Origin: Amphritea atlantica
GTDB taxonomy: Bacteria > Pseudomonadota > Gammaproteobacteria > Pseudomonadales > Balneatricaceae
Direction: 5' to 3'
Assembly: GCF_900111095.1 (NCBI RefSeq)
Contig: NZ_FOGB01000001.1
Location: 434,001 to 498,000 of the forward strand
DNA length: 64,000 nucleotides
The notes below the pieces were generated by a model. That model was not told the DNA's origin and did not search any database. It was given only the letters and a program-made list of their open reading frames with translations. Positions 33,957 through 44,163 of the stretch are shown here, one piece after another (position 1 is the stretch's first letter; each line of letters begins with the position of its first letter). The translations under genes and the position numbers were made by a program.

Positions 33957-34847
33957 ATGGCAACTATCGGATTTATCGGTCTGGGCAACATGGGCGGACC
34001 CATGGCGATCAACCTGCTGAAAGCAGGTCATGAAGTAAAGGCGTTTGACCTGTCTCAGACAGCAGTAGAGCATGTCGTATCAGAGGGCGGCACCGCTGTG
34101 GTTTCTGCGGTTGAGGCGGCTACCGGTGCTGATTTTGTGATCTCCATGCTGCCTGCCGGAGTGCATGTGCAGGGGTTATATCTGACAGGGGAGGCTCCGC
34201 TGCTGGATGTGGTCTCTGACAATGCGTTGATTATTGATTCCTCTACCATTGATGCCGCCACGGCTCAACGGGTTTCGGCGGCGGCCGCCGAACGGGGACT
34301 GAGCTTTATCGATGCACCGGTATCCGGTGGTGTCGGTGGCGCTATCGCCGGAACCCTGGCGTTTATGGTCGGTGCCACCGATGAGCAGTTTGCTAAAGCA
34401 AAACCGGTTCTGGAGTGTATGGGTAAGAATATTTTCCATGCCGGTCAGAGCGGTGCAGGCCAGATCGCCAAAGCGTGCAACAATATGATGCTGTCGATTT
34501 TGATGGCGGGTACCAGTGAAGCGCTGAACATGGGGATGAAAAATGGCCTCGATCCGGCGGTGCTCTCTGAAATTATGAAGCAGAGTTCCGGCAATAACTG
34601 GGCGCTGCAGGTGTATAACCCGGTACCGGGGGTGATGGAAGGGGTGCCTTCTTCAAACAATTATCAGGGCGGTTTTCAGGTCGATCTGATGTTTAAGGAT
34701 CTGGGGCTGGCGATGGAGCTGAGTCAGCAGAGTAATTCGCCGGTGCCGATGGGATCAGCGGCGCGCTCACTGTTCTCGCTGCATAAGTCCAAAGGCAACG
34801 GCGGTCTGGATTTCTCCAGCATCCTGAAGCTCTATCAGGACAGCTGA
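33957..34847 (+). CDS. mmsB: 3-Hydroxyisobutyrate dehydrogenase
   Basis: 296 residues. The NAD-binding motif GLGNMGGPMAINLLKAGHEV (8-27), substrate motif DAPVSGGVGGAIAGTLAFMVG, and catalytic-lysine motif GAGQIAKACNNM match MmsB, which oxidises 3-hydroxyisobutyrate to methylmalonate semialdehyde, the substrate of MmsA. It is encoded 50 bases after the hydrolase. AAAGAGGC lies upstream of ATG 33957. Confidence 0.95.
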   Translation: MATIGFIGLGNMGGPMAINLLKAGHEVKAFDLSQTAVEHVVSEGGTAVVSAVEAATGADFVISMLPAGVHVQGLYLTGEAPLLDVVSDNALIIDSSTIDAATAQRVSAAAAERGLSFIDAPVSGGVGGAIAGTLAFMVGATDEQFAKAKPVLECMGKNIFHAGQSGAGQIAKACNNMMLSILMAGTSEALNMGMKNGLDPAVLSEIMKQSSGNNWALQVYNPVPGVMEGVPSSNNYQGGFQVDLMFKDLGLAMELSQQSNSPVPMGSAARSLFSLHKSKGNGGLDFSSILKLYQDS

Positions 34848-34935
34848 TTTTCTTATGATTTGACATCAGCAACCACATACTGCCGGTAATGCCAGCCGGC
34901 AGACTCCCTCTATAAAAACAAAACCGGAGTAGGTC

Positions 34936-36822
34936 ATGGGTTACAACGACGAATACCGGGCTGCACAGCAGAATCCCGAAGCATACTGGGCTGAGCAGGC
35001 TAAACGGATCAACTGGTTTAAACAACCTGAAACGATCCTCCAAAAAACCGCCAACGGCACTTTCTGCTGGTATCCCGATGGTGAGCTCAACAGCTGCTAT
35101 CTGGCACTGGATCAGCATCTGCAAACCCGCGGCGATCAGGTTGCCCTCTATTACGATTCCCCTGCGACCAGCAGTAAACAACAGATCACCTACCGCGAAC
35201 TGCATCAGAAAGTGGCGCTGTTTGCCGGAACCCTGAAAAAGCTGGGTGTGGAGAAAGGCGATACCGTGGTGATCTATATGCCGATGATCCCCGAGGCGGC
35301 TGTGGCGATGCTTGCCTGTGCCCGTTTAGGCGCGGTGCATTCGGTGGTGTTTGGTGGTTTTGCCGCCAATGAGATGGCGATCCGCATCGATGATGCGAAA
35401 CCCAAACTGATTCTGACTGCATCCTGCGGTATCGAGTTTGATAAGAAAATTGCCTATAAACCCCTGGTCGATAAAGCGATTGATCTGGCAACTCATCAGC
35501 CCGCCTATACGATTGTCTGTCAGCGGCCGATGTTGCCGGCAGAGATGAATCCGGAACGTGACCTGGACTGGTATGGGTGTCAGGAAGGCGTTGAGCCTGC
35601 CGATTGTGTGCCCGTGAAAGGCAGCGACCCGCTCTATATTCTCTATACCTCAGGCACCACTGGGGCGCCGAAAGGGATCGTGCGGGATAACGGAGGCCAC
35701 GCCGTGGCGCTTAACTATGCGCTGCATAATGTCTATGGCATGAACCCCGGTGATGTCTGGTGGGGAGCCTCGGATATTGGCTGGGTAGTGGGACACTCCT
35801 TTATTGTTTATGGCCCGCTGATGGGCGGCTGCAGTGCGATCTTCTTTGAAGGTAAACCGATCAAAACCCCTGACGCCGGAACTTTCTGGCGGGTGATCGA
35901 TGAGTATCGGGTGAATTCCATGTTCTGTGCACCGACCGCATTCCGGGCGATTCGCAAGGAAGATCCTGAAGGTGAGCTGGCGCAGAAGTATGACCTTTCC
36001 AGCCTTAACTGGGTGTTTGTTGCCGGTGAAAAGCTCGATTCCTCCACCTATCAGTGGCTTGATGGGCTGTTGCAGGTGCCGGTGATCGATCACTGGTGGC
36101 AGACCGAAACCGGCTGGCCCATGACTGCGCCAATGATGGGCTGGGATAACCCCTCAGCGGCCCGGCTGGGATCAACCAATAAACCGATTCCCGGTTATGA
36201 TATTCAGGTGGTTGATGGCGAGGGACAGCTGGTTGAGCCGAATGAAACCGGTAATATTGTGGTCACCCTACCGATGCCGCCGGGGGTTGCCTGGGATATC
36301 TGGAATCAACCGCAGCGGTTTACGGATTCCTATCTCACCGCTTTTCCGGGCTATTACCACACCGGCGATGGTGGCTTCAAAGATGAAGATGGCTACGTTT
36401 ACATCACCGGGCGCACCGATGATGTGATCAATGTCTCCGGTCATCGCTTGTCAACGGGTGAGATGGAAGAGGTGGTCTCGTCCCATCCTGCAGTGGCCGA
36501 GTGTGCGGTGATCGGTGTCAACGACACCCTCAAAGGCCAGGTTCCCGCCGGGCTGATTGTGCTGAAGGCGGGTGTGGAAATGGATGAGTCACAGCTGGAA
36601 ACTGAACTGGTGCAGATGGTGCGTGATCAGGTGGGGGCGCTGGCCTGCTTCCGCCGGGCTGTTGTGGTACAACGTCTGCCGAAAACCCGTTCCGGCAAGA
36701 TTTTGCGTGCCATTCTGCGCAAGATAGCAGCCAGTGATGAGTATAAGATGCCGTCTACCATTGATGATGAGAGTATTCTGGCAGAGATTACTGAGATGAT
36801 GGATCGCGCGGGGATGAGGTAA
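34936..36822 (+). CDS. prpE: Propionyl-CoA synthetase (PrpE-like)
   Basis: 628 residues, an acetyl-CoA-synthetase-like adenylating enzyme. The phosphate loop is YTSGTTGAPKG, and the adenylation motif HWWQTETGWPM, the hinge YITGRTDD and the catalytic-lysine motif PKTRSGKILR are intact. GIVRDNGGHAVAL after the loop is typical of PrpE rather than Acs. It activates propionate (or acrylate-like acids) to the CoA ester, consistent with the propionyl-CoA made by the valine route. It ends the cluster; a possible hairpin (CCTTCA/TGAAGG, 36883-36900) follows. Confidence 0.88.
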   Translation: MGYNDEYRAAQQNPEAYWAEQAKRINWFKQPETILQKTANGTFCWYPDGELNSCYLALDQHLQTRGDQVALYYDSPATSSKQQITYRELHQKVALFAGTLKKLGVEKGDTVVIYMPMIPEAAVAMLACARLGAVHSVVFGGFAANEMAIRIDDAKPKLILTASCGIEFDKKIAYKPLVDKAIDLATHQPAYTIVCQRPMLPAEMNPERDLDWYGCQEGVEPADCVPVKGSDPLYILYTSGTTGAPKGIVRDNGGHAVALNYALHNVYGMNPGDVWWGASDIGWVVGHSFIVYGPLMGGCSAIFFEGKPIKTPDAGTFWRVIDEYRVNSMFCAPTAFRAIRKEDPEGELAQKYDLSSLNWVFVAGEKLDSSTYQWLDGLLQVPVIDHWWQTETGWPMTAPMMGWDNPSAARLGSTNKPIPGYDIQVVDGEGQLVEPNETGNIVVTLPMPPGVAWDIWNQPQRFTDSYLTAFPGYYHTGDGGFKDEDGYVYITGRTDDVINVSGHRLSTGEMEEVVSSHPAVAECAVIGVNDTLKGQVPAGLIVLKAGVEMDESQLETELVQMVRDQVGALACFRRAVVVQRLPKTRSGKILRAILRKIAASDEYKMPSTIDDESILAEITEMMDRAGMR

Positions 36823-37092
36823 GAGCCGTTGCTCGTAGCTCGACGTCACAAAAGGCGAGACTTGTCCGTTGCTCGATAAAAGCCTTCATTTAAGTGAAGG
36901 TCTGAATTTGAGTGATGAACTTTGTAAGAAAGTTGTTGCATAGGTTTTGTGCTGGGCAATAACGAGCAACGGGATCCTCCCCTTTTAGGGTTGTTGTGTA
37001 ATAACGGTCTCGCTGTAGAATGAAAGCAAGCCCATGTTTTTTCTGGGTAGAAGAAACTTTATTGATAATAGACATGCAAAGGCGGTAGACAG
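36823..37092. repeat. Intergenic region with repeated CCGTTGCTCG
   Basis: CCGTTGCTCG occurs at 36826-36835 and 36866-36875 and inverted at 36963-36972. A small hairpin lies between. No gene is supported here; the etf promoter should lie at the right end. Confidence 0.5.
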
Positions 37093-37842
37093 ATGAAAGT
37101 GCTGGTAACTGTCAAACGTGTTATCGACTACAACGTAAAAGTACGCGTTAAGTCGGATAACAGTGACGTTGATCTGAATAATGTGAAAATGGCGATGAAT
37201 CCCTTTTGTGAGATCGCTGTAGAGGAAGCCGTACGTCTGAAGGAAGCGGGTGTCGCATCTGAAGTTGTAGTGGTCTCTCTGGGACCCCAGGCTGCACAGG
37301 AGCAGCTCCGTACCGCTCTGGCGCTGGGCGCTGATCGGGGGATTCTGGTGCAGTCCGATGAAAACCTGGAATCTCTGACAGTCGCCAAACTGCTGGCTAA
37401 GGTGATCGGGGAGGAGCAGCCAGGGCTGGTGATCATGGGTAAGCAGGCGATCGACACTGATAACAACCAGACCGGTCAGATGCTGGCTGCTCTGACGGGG
37501 ATGCCTCAGGGTACCTTTGCATCTGAAGTTAAAGTGTCCGGTGATAAGGTTCAGGTCACCCGTGAAGTAGATGGTGGTCTGCAAACGGTTGAACTGACTA
37601 TGCCGGCGATTGTTACCACCGATCTTCGTCTGAATGAGCCCCGCTATGCTTCTCTGCCCAATATCATGAAAGCCAAGCGCAAACCGTTGGAAACCAAAAC
37701 CCCGGAGGATCTGGGCGTGGCGGTTAAAGCACATACTCAGCTGTTGAAAGTTGAGCCACCTGCACAGCGTCAGGCGGGTATTAAGGTTGCCTCCGTGGAG
37801 GAGCTGGTGGACAAACTGAAGAATGAAGCGAAGGTGATCTGA
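37093..37842 (+). CDS. etfB: Electron transfer flavoprotein beta subunit
   Basis: 249 residues, standard length. ETF carries electrons from acyl-CoA and N-methyl dehydrogenases to ETF-ubiquinone oxidoreductase. The N-terminus [20 protein letters not shown] and the AMP/FAD-associated [21 protein letters not shown] are diagnostic. Its TGA overlaps the etfA start by one base, so the subunits are translationally coupled. Both the isobutyryl-CoA dehydrogenase and the DgcA-like enzyme in this window could be donors. Confidence 0.96.
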   Translation: MKVLVTVKRVIDYNVKVRVKSDNSDVDLNNVKMAMNPFCEIAVEEAVRLKEAGVASEVVVVSLGPQAAQEQLRTALALGADRGILVQSDENLESLTVAKLLAKVIGEEQPGLVIMGKQAIDTDNNQTGQMLAALTGMPQGTFASEVKVSGDKVQVTREVDGGLQTVELTMPAIVTTDLRLNEPRYASLPNIMKAKRKPLETKTPEDLGVAVKAHTQLLKVEPPAQRQAGIKVASVEELVDKLKNEAKVI

Positions 37843-38771
37843 TGGCTATTCTGATTATTGCTGAACACGATAACCAATCACTTAAAGGTGCAACCCTTAA
37901 CGCGGTTACAGCCGCCACTCAGATCGGTGGGGATGTCCATATTCTGGTGGCTGGAGCCGGATGTCAGGCGGTTGCTGATGCGGCTTCAGCAGTGGCGGGT
38001 GTGAGTAAAGTACTGCTGGCTGATAATGCGGCTTATGAGCATCAACTGGCAGAAAATGTCAGCCTGCTGGTCGCTGAACTGGGAACTGATTACAGCCATG
38101 TTATCGCACCGGCGACCACGGCGGGTAAAAACCTGATGCCACGGGTGGCCGCTTTGCTGGATGTTGCTCAGCTTTCCGATGTGATCCGTGTTGATAGCGA
38201 AGATACCTTTGCCCGGCCTATCTATGCTGGCAATGCGATTGCTACCGTTAAATCCCTGGATGCAATCAAAGTGATTACTATCCGCGGCACCGGTTTTGAT
38301 GCAGCTGCGGCTGAAGGTGGTTCAGCTGTTATAGAGGCGGTTACCGCGGTCCATGACGCCGGTATCTCAACCTTTATCGGCGAAGAGATGGCTAAGAGTG
38401 ATCGTCCGGAGCTGACCGCAGCGAGTGTTATCGTTTCCGGTGGCCGGGGCATGGGTAATGGTGAGAACTTTGCACTGCTTGAGTCTCTGGCGGATAAACT
38501 GGGGGCGGCTGTGGGGGCTTCCCGGGCAGCGGTCGATGCCGGCTTTGTGCCGAATGATATGCAGGTGGGTCAAACCGGTAAAATTGTTGCGCCAGATCTG
38601 TATATTGCGGTTGGTATCTCCGGGGCGATTCAGCACCTGGCCGGGATGAAAGACTCCAAAGTTATTGTTGCCATTAACAAAGATGAAGAGGCTCCGATCT
38701 TCTCTGTGGCGGATTATGGTCTGGTGGCTGATCTGTTTGATGCGGTGCCTGAGCTGGATGGCAAACTGTAG
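37842..38771 (+). CDS. etfA: Electron transfer flavoprotein alpha subunit
   Basis: 309 residues. The FAD-binding C-terminal domain shows [70 protein letters not shown]. It forms the ETF heterodimer with the product of the coupled upstream gene. A terminator follows at 38855. Confidence 0.96.
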   Translation: MAILIIAEHDNQSLKGATLNAVTAATQIGGDVHILVAGAGCQAVADAASAVAGVSKVLLADNAAYEHQLAENVSLLVAELGTDYSHVIAPATTAGKNLMPRVAALLDVAQLSDVIRVDSEDTFARPIYAGNAIATVKSLDAIKVITIRGTGFDAAAAEGGSAVIEAVTAVHDAGISTFIGEEMAKSDRPELTAASVIVSGGRGMGNGENFALLESLADKLGAAVGASRAAVDAGFVPNDMQVGQTGKIVAPDLYIAVGISGAIQHLAGMKDSKVIVAINKDEEAPIFSVADYGLVADLFDAVPELDGKL

Positions 38772-38854
38772 GTTTTTTCCCTGGATATCTGCTTAGTTGT
38801 TGATAAGTAGTGGTTGACGCTGTTGGGTGGTAAAGCCACCTTTGACAGGATAAG

Positions 38855-38889
38855 AGCTCGCTTTTTTCAGTAAAAGCGGGCTTTTTTTA
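38855..38889 (+). terminator. Terminator after etfA
   Basis: GCTCGCTTTT and AAAAGCGGGC form a stem (one G-T pair), followed by TTTTTTTAT. Confidence 0.85.
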
Positions 38890-39044
38890 TAGCTGTTCAG
38901 AGCGCTTTAGCTGTATTAGAAGACTAAAATCGGGTATCTTTACCGGCTGTTTCAGACATCGATTTCAAGAACGATATCAATAATCTCTGCTGGGGGCGGG
39001 TAAGCGAGCCGGACAGAGAGAATGACAAGTAAAGTGGATCCATA

Positions 39045-40238
39045 ATGATTATCAAACCGAAGATTCGTGGCTTTATCTGTACCACAACACATCCCACAGG
39101 TTGTGAGCGCAATATTCAGGAACAGATCGATTACACCAAAGCGCAGGGACCGATCAAAAACGGACCCAAGCGGGTGCTGGTGATCGGTTCTTCCAGCGGT
39201 TACGGTATGTCGTCACGCATCTCCGCCGCATTTGGTTGTGGTGCAGCCACCATCGGTGTGTTTTTTGAAAAGCCCGCCAGCGACAGAAAGACCGGTACAG
39301 CCGGTTGGTATAATGCGGCTTTTTTCGATCAGAAAGCCCATGAAGCGGGTCTCTATGCCAAGAGCCTGAATGGTGATGCTTTCTCCAATGAAGCTAAACA
39401 GAAAACTATTGATCTGATTAAAGAGGATCTGGGACAGATCGATCTGGTGGTCTACTCGCTGGCTTCTCCTGTTCGTAAGCTGCCGGAAACCGGAGAGGTC
39501 ATCCGTTCCTGCCTGAAGCCTATCGGCGAAACTTATCGTTCTACCGCCATTGATACAAACAAAGATGTGATTATCGAGGCTGAAGTTGAACCCGCCACCG
39601 AGCAGGAAGTAGCTGATACCGTCACCGTTATGGGCGGGCAGGACTGGGAGCTGTGGATCAACGCGCTGGATGATGCCGGAGTCCTTGCTGAAGGGTGTAA
39701 GACCGTCGCCTACAGCTATATCGGTACCGATATTACCTGGCCTATCTACTGGGATGGTGCTCTGGGGCAGGCGAAGAAAGATGTGGACCGCGCAGCGGCG
39801 GCGCTCAACAGTAAACTGTCAGAGAAGGGCGGTAGTGCCAACGTTGCGGTGCTAAAATCAGTTGTCACCCAGGCCAGTTCTGCGATTCCTGTGATGCCTT
39901 TGTATCTTTCTATGGTGTTTAAGATTATGCGCGCAGAGGGGGTTCATGAAGGTTGTATGGAACAGGTGTTCCGTCTGTTCAACACCGCTATTGCCGGTGA
40001 TACTGGCAAAATGGACGATGAAAACCGGATGCGCATGGACGACTGGGAACTGCGGGATGATATTCAGCAGAAATGTCGCGAGCTGTGGCCGACGATTACC
40101 ACAGAGAACCTGTTTGAAAAGACTGACTATCAACTGTATAAGGATGAGTTTCTGAAACTGTTTGGGTTCGGTGTCGCGGGCGTTGATTATGATGCGGATG
40201 TCAGCCCACTGGTTGAATTTGATGTCATCGATATCTGA
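39045..40238 (+). CDS. fabV: Enoyl-ACP/trans-2-enoyl-CoA reductase FabV
   Basis: 397 residues, the FabV size. The NADH site begins [16 protein letters not shown] (44-59), and the catalytic pair has the FabV spacing Tyr-x8-Lys at Tyr235/Lys244 ([10 protein letters not shown]). FabV reduces enoyl-ACP or enoyl-CoA in fatty-acid synthesis and, unlike FabI, is resistant to triclosan. The gene stands alone with its own terminator. Confidence 0.95.
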   Translation: MIIKPKIRGFICTTTHPTGCERNIQEQIDYTKAQGPIKNGPKRVLVIGSSSGYGMSSRISAAFGCGAATIGVFFEKPASDRKTGTAGWYNAAFFDQKAHEAGLYAKSLNGDAFSNEAKQKTIDLIKEDLGQIDLVVYSLASPVRKLPETGEVIRSCLKPIGETYRSTAIDTNKDVIIEAEVEPATEQEVADTVTVMGGQDWELWINALDDAGVLAEGCKTVAYSYIGTDITWPIYWDGALGQAKKDVDRAAAALNSKLSEKGGSANVAVLKSVVTQASSAIPVMPLYLSMVFKIMRAEGVHEGCMEQVFRLFNTAIAGDTGKMDDENRMRMDDWELRDDIQQKCRELWPTITTENLFEKTDYQLYKDEFLKLFGFGVAGVDYDADVSPLVEFDVIDI

Positions 40239-40263
40239 CAGGCCAGTGTTATCTGTCTGAAAT

Positions 40264-40290
40264 GAAAAGCGGCACTGGGCCGCTTTTTTG
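40264..40290 (+). terminator. Terminator after fabV
   Basis: AAAAGCGGC and GCCGCTTTT form a stem with a short loop (ACTGG), followed by TTG. Confidence 0.85.
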
Positions 40291-40432
40291 TGTGTGTGTC
40301 TTCGACTCGCTTCTGAAAACTCTGACGTTGAGACAAATCAACGATGAACACGAAATGGTGACTCATAACTTTGATAACTGATGGGTTTGTGTGTGTAATA
40401 GAGTTATTCCATTTATAAAGTGAGTGATCCTG

Positions 40433-42100
40433 ATGACTGTGTCGATTAGCAAGCGTCTTACGATTATGGGGACTGCCCCCGTTATCCTCTTAGCGGTTAT
40501 TCTGCTGATATTGACTGTTTTTGAAAATAATGAGTTGCGCCATGAACAGCTTCAGGTCACAGAGAGCAAGCTGTTAGAGATGAAACGTGCAGAGTTGGAG
40601 TCGCTGAATAAGGTTGCACTGAACTCCATCAAGCATATCTATGATGCGGGGGGAGAGTTGAAAGATGCTCTGCCGATTCTGCGGGCACTTAAGTATGGTA
40701 AGAATGGCTACTTTTTTGGCTATACCGATAAAGGTGAGCGGGTCTTTATGGGGGAGATGGATAAGTCGATTGGTAAAAATTTCTGGGATCTGCAAGACTC
40801 CAATGGCGTATATATTATCCGAGAGTTGGTCAAAGCGGGTAAGCAGGGGGGCGGTTTTGTAACCTATTATTTCCCCAAACCGGGTCAGGATATAGCCGAA
40901 GCGAAACTCTCATATGCTCTCTATCTGGACCGCTGGAATCTGATGATAGGCGCGGGCTTTTATCTTGATGATGTCAAAGCGATCCTGGCAGACGTTGATA
41001 CTGCGTCCTTAAATAGTCTTGATACGCTGTTGATCTACTTTGCTCTGGCTAGCGTCGTTCTGGTGGTGCTGGCAGTTATCTTCAGTTCAGTTGTCAAAGC
41101 GTCGATTATGCGCCCCCTGTACAGTATTAATGAATCGATGAAATCGTTGTCCACTGGAGAGGGGGATCTGACCTCCCGCCTCAAAATTGATGGGGATCAT
41201 GAGCTGGGTGATCTGGCCCAGAGCTTTAACCGGTTTATTGAAACCCTGCAGAAGATGGTCGGCGAAGTAATTGCACTGTCTGCCGGAGTGACTCAGCGCT
41301 CTTCAGCGATCAGTAAACAGATGGAGCAGGTCTCCAATCTGTTGCACCAACAGCAGGTACAGATTGAACACTCCGCTTCGGCGATGTCACAGATGTCGGC
41401 CACGGCTCAGGATATCGCCCATAACACTGCGGAAACTGCAAACTCCACCAATGAGTCCCGGGATAACCTCAATCAGGCCGAAGGCAGTGTGGTTGAACTG
41501 ACCGGAGCGGTGAAAACACTGGCAGATGATGTCGCGGGCTCTAACCAGGCTATTTCGACGCTGGAGAATAACGTGCAGGATATTATCTCCGTAGTTGGCG
41601 TCATCCAGGAGATAGCGGAACAAACCAACCTGTTAGCACTGAATGCGGCGATCGAAGCGGCCCGGGCGGGTGAGCAGGGTCGTGGTTTTGCGGTAGTGGC
41701 CGATGAAGTGCGTACGCTGGCAACCCGCACTCAGGCGAGCACTTTGCAGGTTCATGAGAGTATCGAAAAGCTCAAGTTGGCATCCAGTGATGCCGTCAAA
41801 ACGATGCAGCACAGTTTTAAACAGTCGGATCTGGCGGTAACCCAGTCAGAGAAGGGGATGTCAGAACTGTCAAAAGTGTCCGGACATATGGACCTGATTC
41901 AGGAGATGTCTGTGGTGATCGCCACGGCCGCAGAAGAGCAGAGCCAGGTGTGTGAAAACCTGAATCAGACCGTGACCGAGATTGCTGGCCATTCGGAGAT
42001 GTCTTCACAGATCGCCCGGGAGAATAATCAGGCGGTACAGGATCTGGCCCAGGAGGCAGGTAAGCTGCAGAAACTGGTGGGCCGGTTTAAAGTCGCATAA
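40433..42100 (+). CDS. Methyl-accepting chemotaxis protein with single Cache domain
   Basis: About 555 residues. A membrane segment (about 9-31) is followed by a periplasmic sCache_2-type sensor (about 35-185; [55 protein letters not shown]), a second membrane segment (about 198-220), HAMP, and a signalling domain whose tip reads [35 protein letters not shown]. No C-terminal CheR-docking pentapeptide is present. Such Cache receptors usually detect small organic acids. The ATG at 40433 is used; a GTG three codons before is possible. Confidence 0.93.
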   Translation: MTVSISKRLTIMGTAPVILLAVILLILTVFENNELRHEQLQVTESKLLEMKRAELESLNKVALNSIKHIYDAGGELKDALPILRALKYGKNGYFFGYTDKGERVFMGEMDKSIGKNFWDLQDSNGVYIIRELVKAGKQGGGFVTYYFPKPGQDIAEAKLSYALYLDRWNLMIGAGFYLDDVKAILADVDTASLNSLDTLLIYFALASVVLVVLAVIFSSVVKASIMRPLYSINESMKSLSTGEGDLTSRLKIDGDHELGDLAQSFNRFIETLQKMVGEVIALSAGVTQRSSAISKQMEQVSNLLHQQQVQIEHSASAMSQMSATAQDIAHNTAETANSTNESRDNLNQAEGSVVELTGAVKTLADDVAGSNQAISTLENNVQDIISVVGVIQEIAEQTNLLALNAAIEAARAGEQGRGFAVVADEVRTLATRTQASTLQVHESIEKLKLASSDAVKTMQHSFKQSDLAVTQSEKGMSELSKVSGHMDLIQEMSVVIATAAEEQSQVCENLNQTVTEIAGHSEMSSQIARENNQAVQDLAQEAGKLQKLVGRFKVA

Positions 42101-42127
42101 GTCGTTTTAATTCTCGCTATTTCATTC

Positions 42128-42148
42128 AGGGGCTTCGGCCCCTTTTTT
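42128..42148 (+). terminator. Terminator after the chemoreceptor gene
   Basis: AGGGGC-TTCG-GCCCCT with a TTCG tetraloop, followed by TTTTT. Confidence 0.92.
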
Positions 42149-42620
42149 GTGAGCTGAGTTTTGTGGGCAGAGAGTTATGTTGTCAGTGCAGATGAATAAA
42201 ACGTTGTTGTCAGCAGTGTGACTGAACCTGTCTTTCAGCGGCGTAGTAAACAGAGTAAAAATACTTATATAGAGGTCAGGTTAGAATTTCTTCCTGTTTT
42301 GTCTTTCCGGGTAGAAAATCAACCAGGTTTGTACCACTTTAGGATGACAATAAGCCTAAGGGATGATGACAATTTACTGCAATGCACAAGATTTTTTCTT
42401 AGGAATGCGTATAATCAGCGACACAGTTTCTGCCTGAGATATGAGTTGTTCTGGTGTTATTGAAGCGAGCAACGTATCTATCACGGCTAGCTAAGATAGT
42501 TTCAGACTTATCAACGAGTTATATCCTTATTTTTTGTGTTGATATATAACTGTCAGGCCACAAGCCCGCCCCTGAAATCATCTTAGCCTCCATTATTTAT
42601 AATTGAATGGCGAAGTTAGT
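42149..42620. other. Long leader/intergenic region before mqo
   Basis: About 470 bases. An 81-codon plus-strand frame (42218-42463) lacks a ribosome site and family resemblance. TATAAT at 42410-42415 may be a -10 of mqo, implying a leader of about 200 bases. No riboswitch was recognised. Confidence 0.5.
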
Positions 42621-44117
42621 ATGACCTCAAAATCTGTTGATGTGCTGCTGGTTGGTGCAGGTGCGATGAGCACCACTCTGGGGGTTCTGCTCAAGCAGCT
42701 GGATCCATCTTTGACAATCACCATGGTTGAGCGGTTAGACCATGTAGCTGAAGAAAGTACCGATGCAATGAATAACGCGGGTACTGGTCATGCAGCTTAT
42801 TGTGAACTGAATTATACCTCTCAAAACGATGATGGCAGTATCAATACCGACAAGGCATTTGCTATTAACGCCGCGTTTGAAACCAGCTTGCAGTTCTGGT
42901 CCTATCTGGTAGAGCAGGGACACCTTCCCGAGCCACATAACTTTATCAATAATGTACCGCATCAGAGTTTTGTGATGGGTGAAGAGAATGTGGCATTTCT
43001 GCGTCGGCGGTTTGAAATACTGAGTGCGACACCGCAGTTTTCTGAGATGGAATACTCCGAAGATCCGGACGTGCTGCGTCAGTGGATGCCACTGATCATG
43101 AATAACCGGGATATCACAGAACCGGTTGCCGCGACCCGTGTACGGTATGGTTCCGATGTTAACTTTGGTGCTTTAGCCCGCAACATGGTCAGGTATCTGG
43201 AACAGCAGGAAGGGTTTGATCTGCAGCTGAGTCACTCTGTTGAAGATCTGTCTCAGTACAGCGATGGTGACTGGCGGGTTGAGCTCAAAAATGGTCATAC
43301 TGGCGAAAAAGAGCATATCCGCACAAAGTTCCTCTTTTTTGGTGCCGGTGGTGGGGCTTTACCCTTGCTACAGATGTCTGGTATTCCCGAAGGAGATGGA
43401 TACGGCGGTTTTCCTGTCAGCGGTCAGTGGTTGGTGTGCAAGAAGCCGGAGATCGTTGAACAGCATATGGCTAAGGTCTATGGACAGGCACCGATCGGTG
43501 CGCCTCCGATGTCAGTTCCCCATCTCGATAGTCGTATTATTGATGGCAAGCGCGCATTACTGTTTGGTCCCTTCGCTGGCTTTACCACTAAGTTCCTGAA
43601 GAAAGGCTCGGCGCTGGATATGCCGTTGAGTATGCGGCTTAACAACCTGAAACCGATTATGCAGGTGGGGGCCAAAAATATGGACCTGACCCGTTATCTG
43701 ATCAGTGAGGTGATGCAGTCTCACTCAGACCGGGTTGACTCCCTGCGCCGTTTTTACCCGGAAGCGAAAGATGAAGACTGGGAACTCTCCTATGCGGGGC
43801 AGCGGGTTCAGATCATTAAGAAGAATGAGAAAGGTCAGGGTAAGCTGGAGTTTGGCACAGAGGTTATCTCCTCTGCAGATAAACGACTGGCTGCACTGCT
43901 GGGGGCATCTCCCGGCGCTTCTACGGCAACGCCAACAATGATCAATGTGATTGAGCGCTGTTTCCCTGAGCGGCTGGCCACGCCAGAGTGGCAGGCTAAG
44001 ATGAAACAGATGGTGCCTTCATACGGACAGTCATTGATAGAGGATGGTCAATTACTGCGGTCAGTGCGTAAGCGGACTCTCTCCACGCTGAACCTTGATC
44101 GCGACTATCAGGCCTGA
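42621..44117 (+). CDS. mqo: Malate:quinone oxidoreductase
   Basis: 498 residues. Mqo is a membrane-associated FAD enzyme that oxidises malate to oxaloacetate and reduces quinone. The FAD motif is VLLVGAGAMSTTLGVLLKQLDP near the N-terminus. NNAGTGHAAYCELNYT, GGGALPLLQMSGIPEG, FPVSGQW and LGASPGASTATPTMINVIERCFP are characteristic of the family. The ATG at 42621 is used; a TTG six codons upstream is open. The gene ends in a terminator that has been split by an insertion sequence. Confidence 0.95.
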   Translation: MTSKSVDVLLVGAGAMSTTLGVLLKQLDPSLTITMVERLDHVAEESTDAMNNAGTGHAAYCELNYTSQNDDGSINTDKAFAINAAFETSLQFWSYLVEQGHLPEPHNFINNVPHQSFVMGEENVAFLRRRFEILSATPQFSEMEYSEDPDVLRQWMPLIMNNRDITEPVAATRVRYGSDVNFGALARNMVRYLEQQEGFDLQLSHSVEDLSQYSDGDWRVELKNGHTGEKEHIRTKFLFFGAGGGALPLLQMSGIPEGDGYGGFPVSGQWLVCKKPEIVEQHMAKVYGQAPIGAPPMSVPHLDSRIIDGKRALLFGPFAGFTTKFLKKGSALDMPLSMRLNNLKPIMQVGAKNMDLTRYLISEVMQSHSDRVDSLRRFYPEAKDEDWELSYAGQRVQIIKKNEKGQGKLEFGTEVISSADKRLAALLGASPGASTATPTMINVIERCFPERLATPEWQAKMKQMVPSYGQSLIEDGQLLRSVRKRTLSTLNLDRDYQA

Positions 44118-44136
44118 CCGCTGTCTTTAAAAATCA

Positions 44137-44163
44137 AAACCACTCTTCGGAGTGGTTTTTTTA
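44137..44163 (+). terminator. mqo terminator, T-tract used as IS target
   Basis: ACCACTC-TTCG-GAGTGGT followed by TTTTTTA. The last eight bases are the left copy of the insertion-sequence target duplication. Confidence 0.88.
44156..44163. repeat. Target-site duplication, left copy
   Basis: TTTTTTTA directly before the left inverted repeat; identical to 45469-45476. Eight bases is the expected size for ISL3. Confidence 0.9.

Noticed and set aside
42218-42463. 81-codon plus-strand frame before mqo
   Set aside because: No ribosome site; arginine- and aromatic-rich composition looks random; it overlaps the likely mqo promoter.
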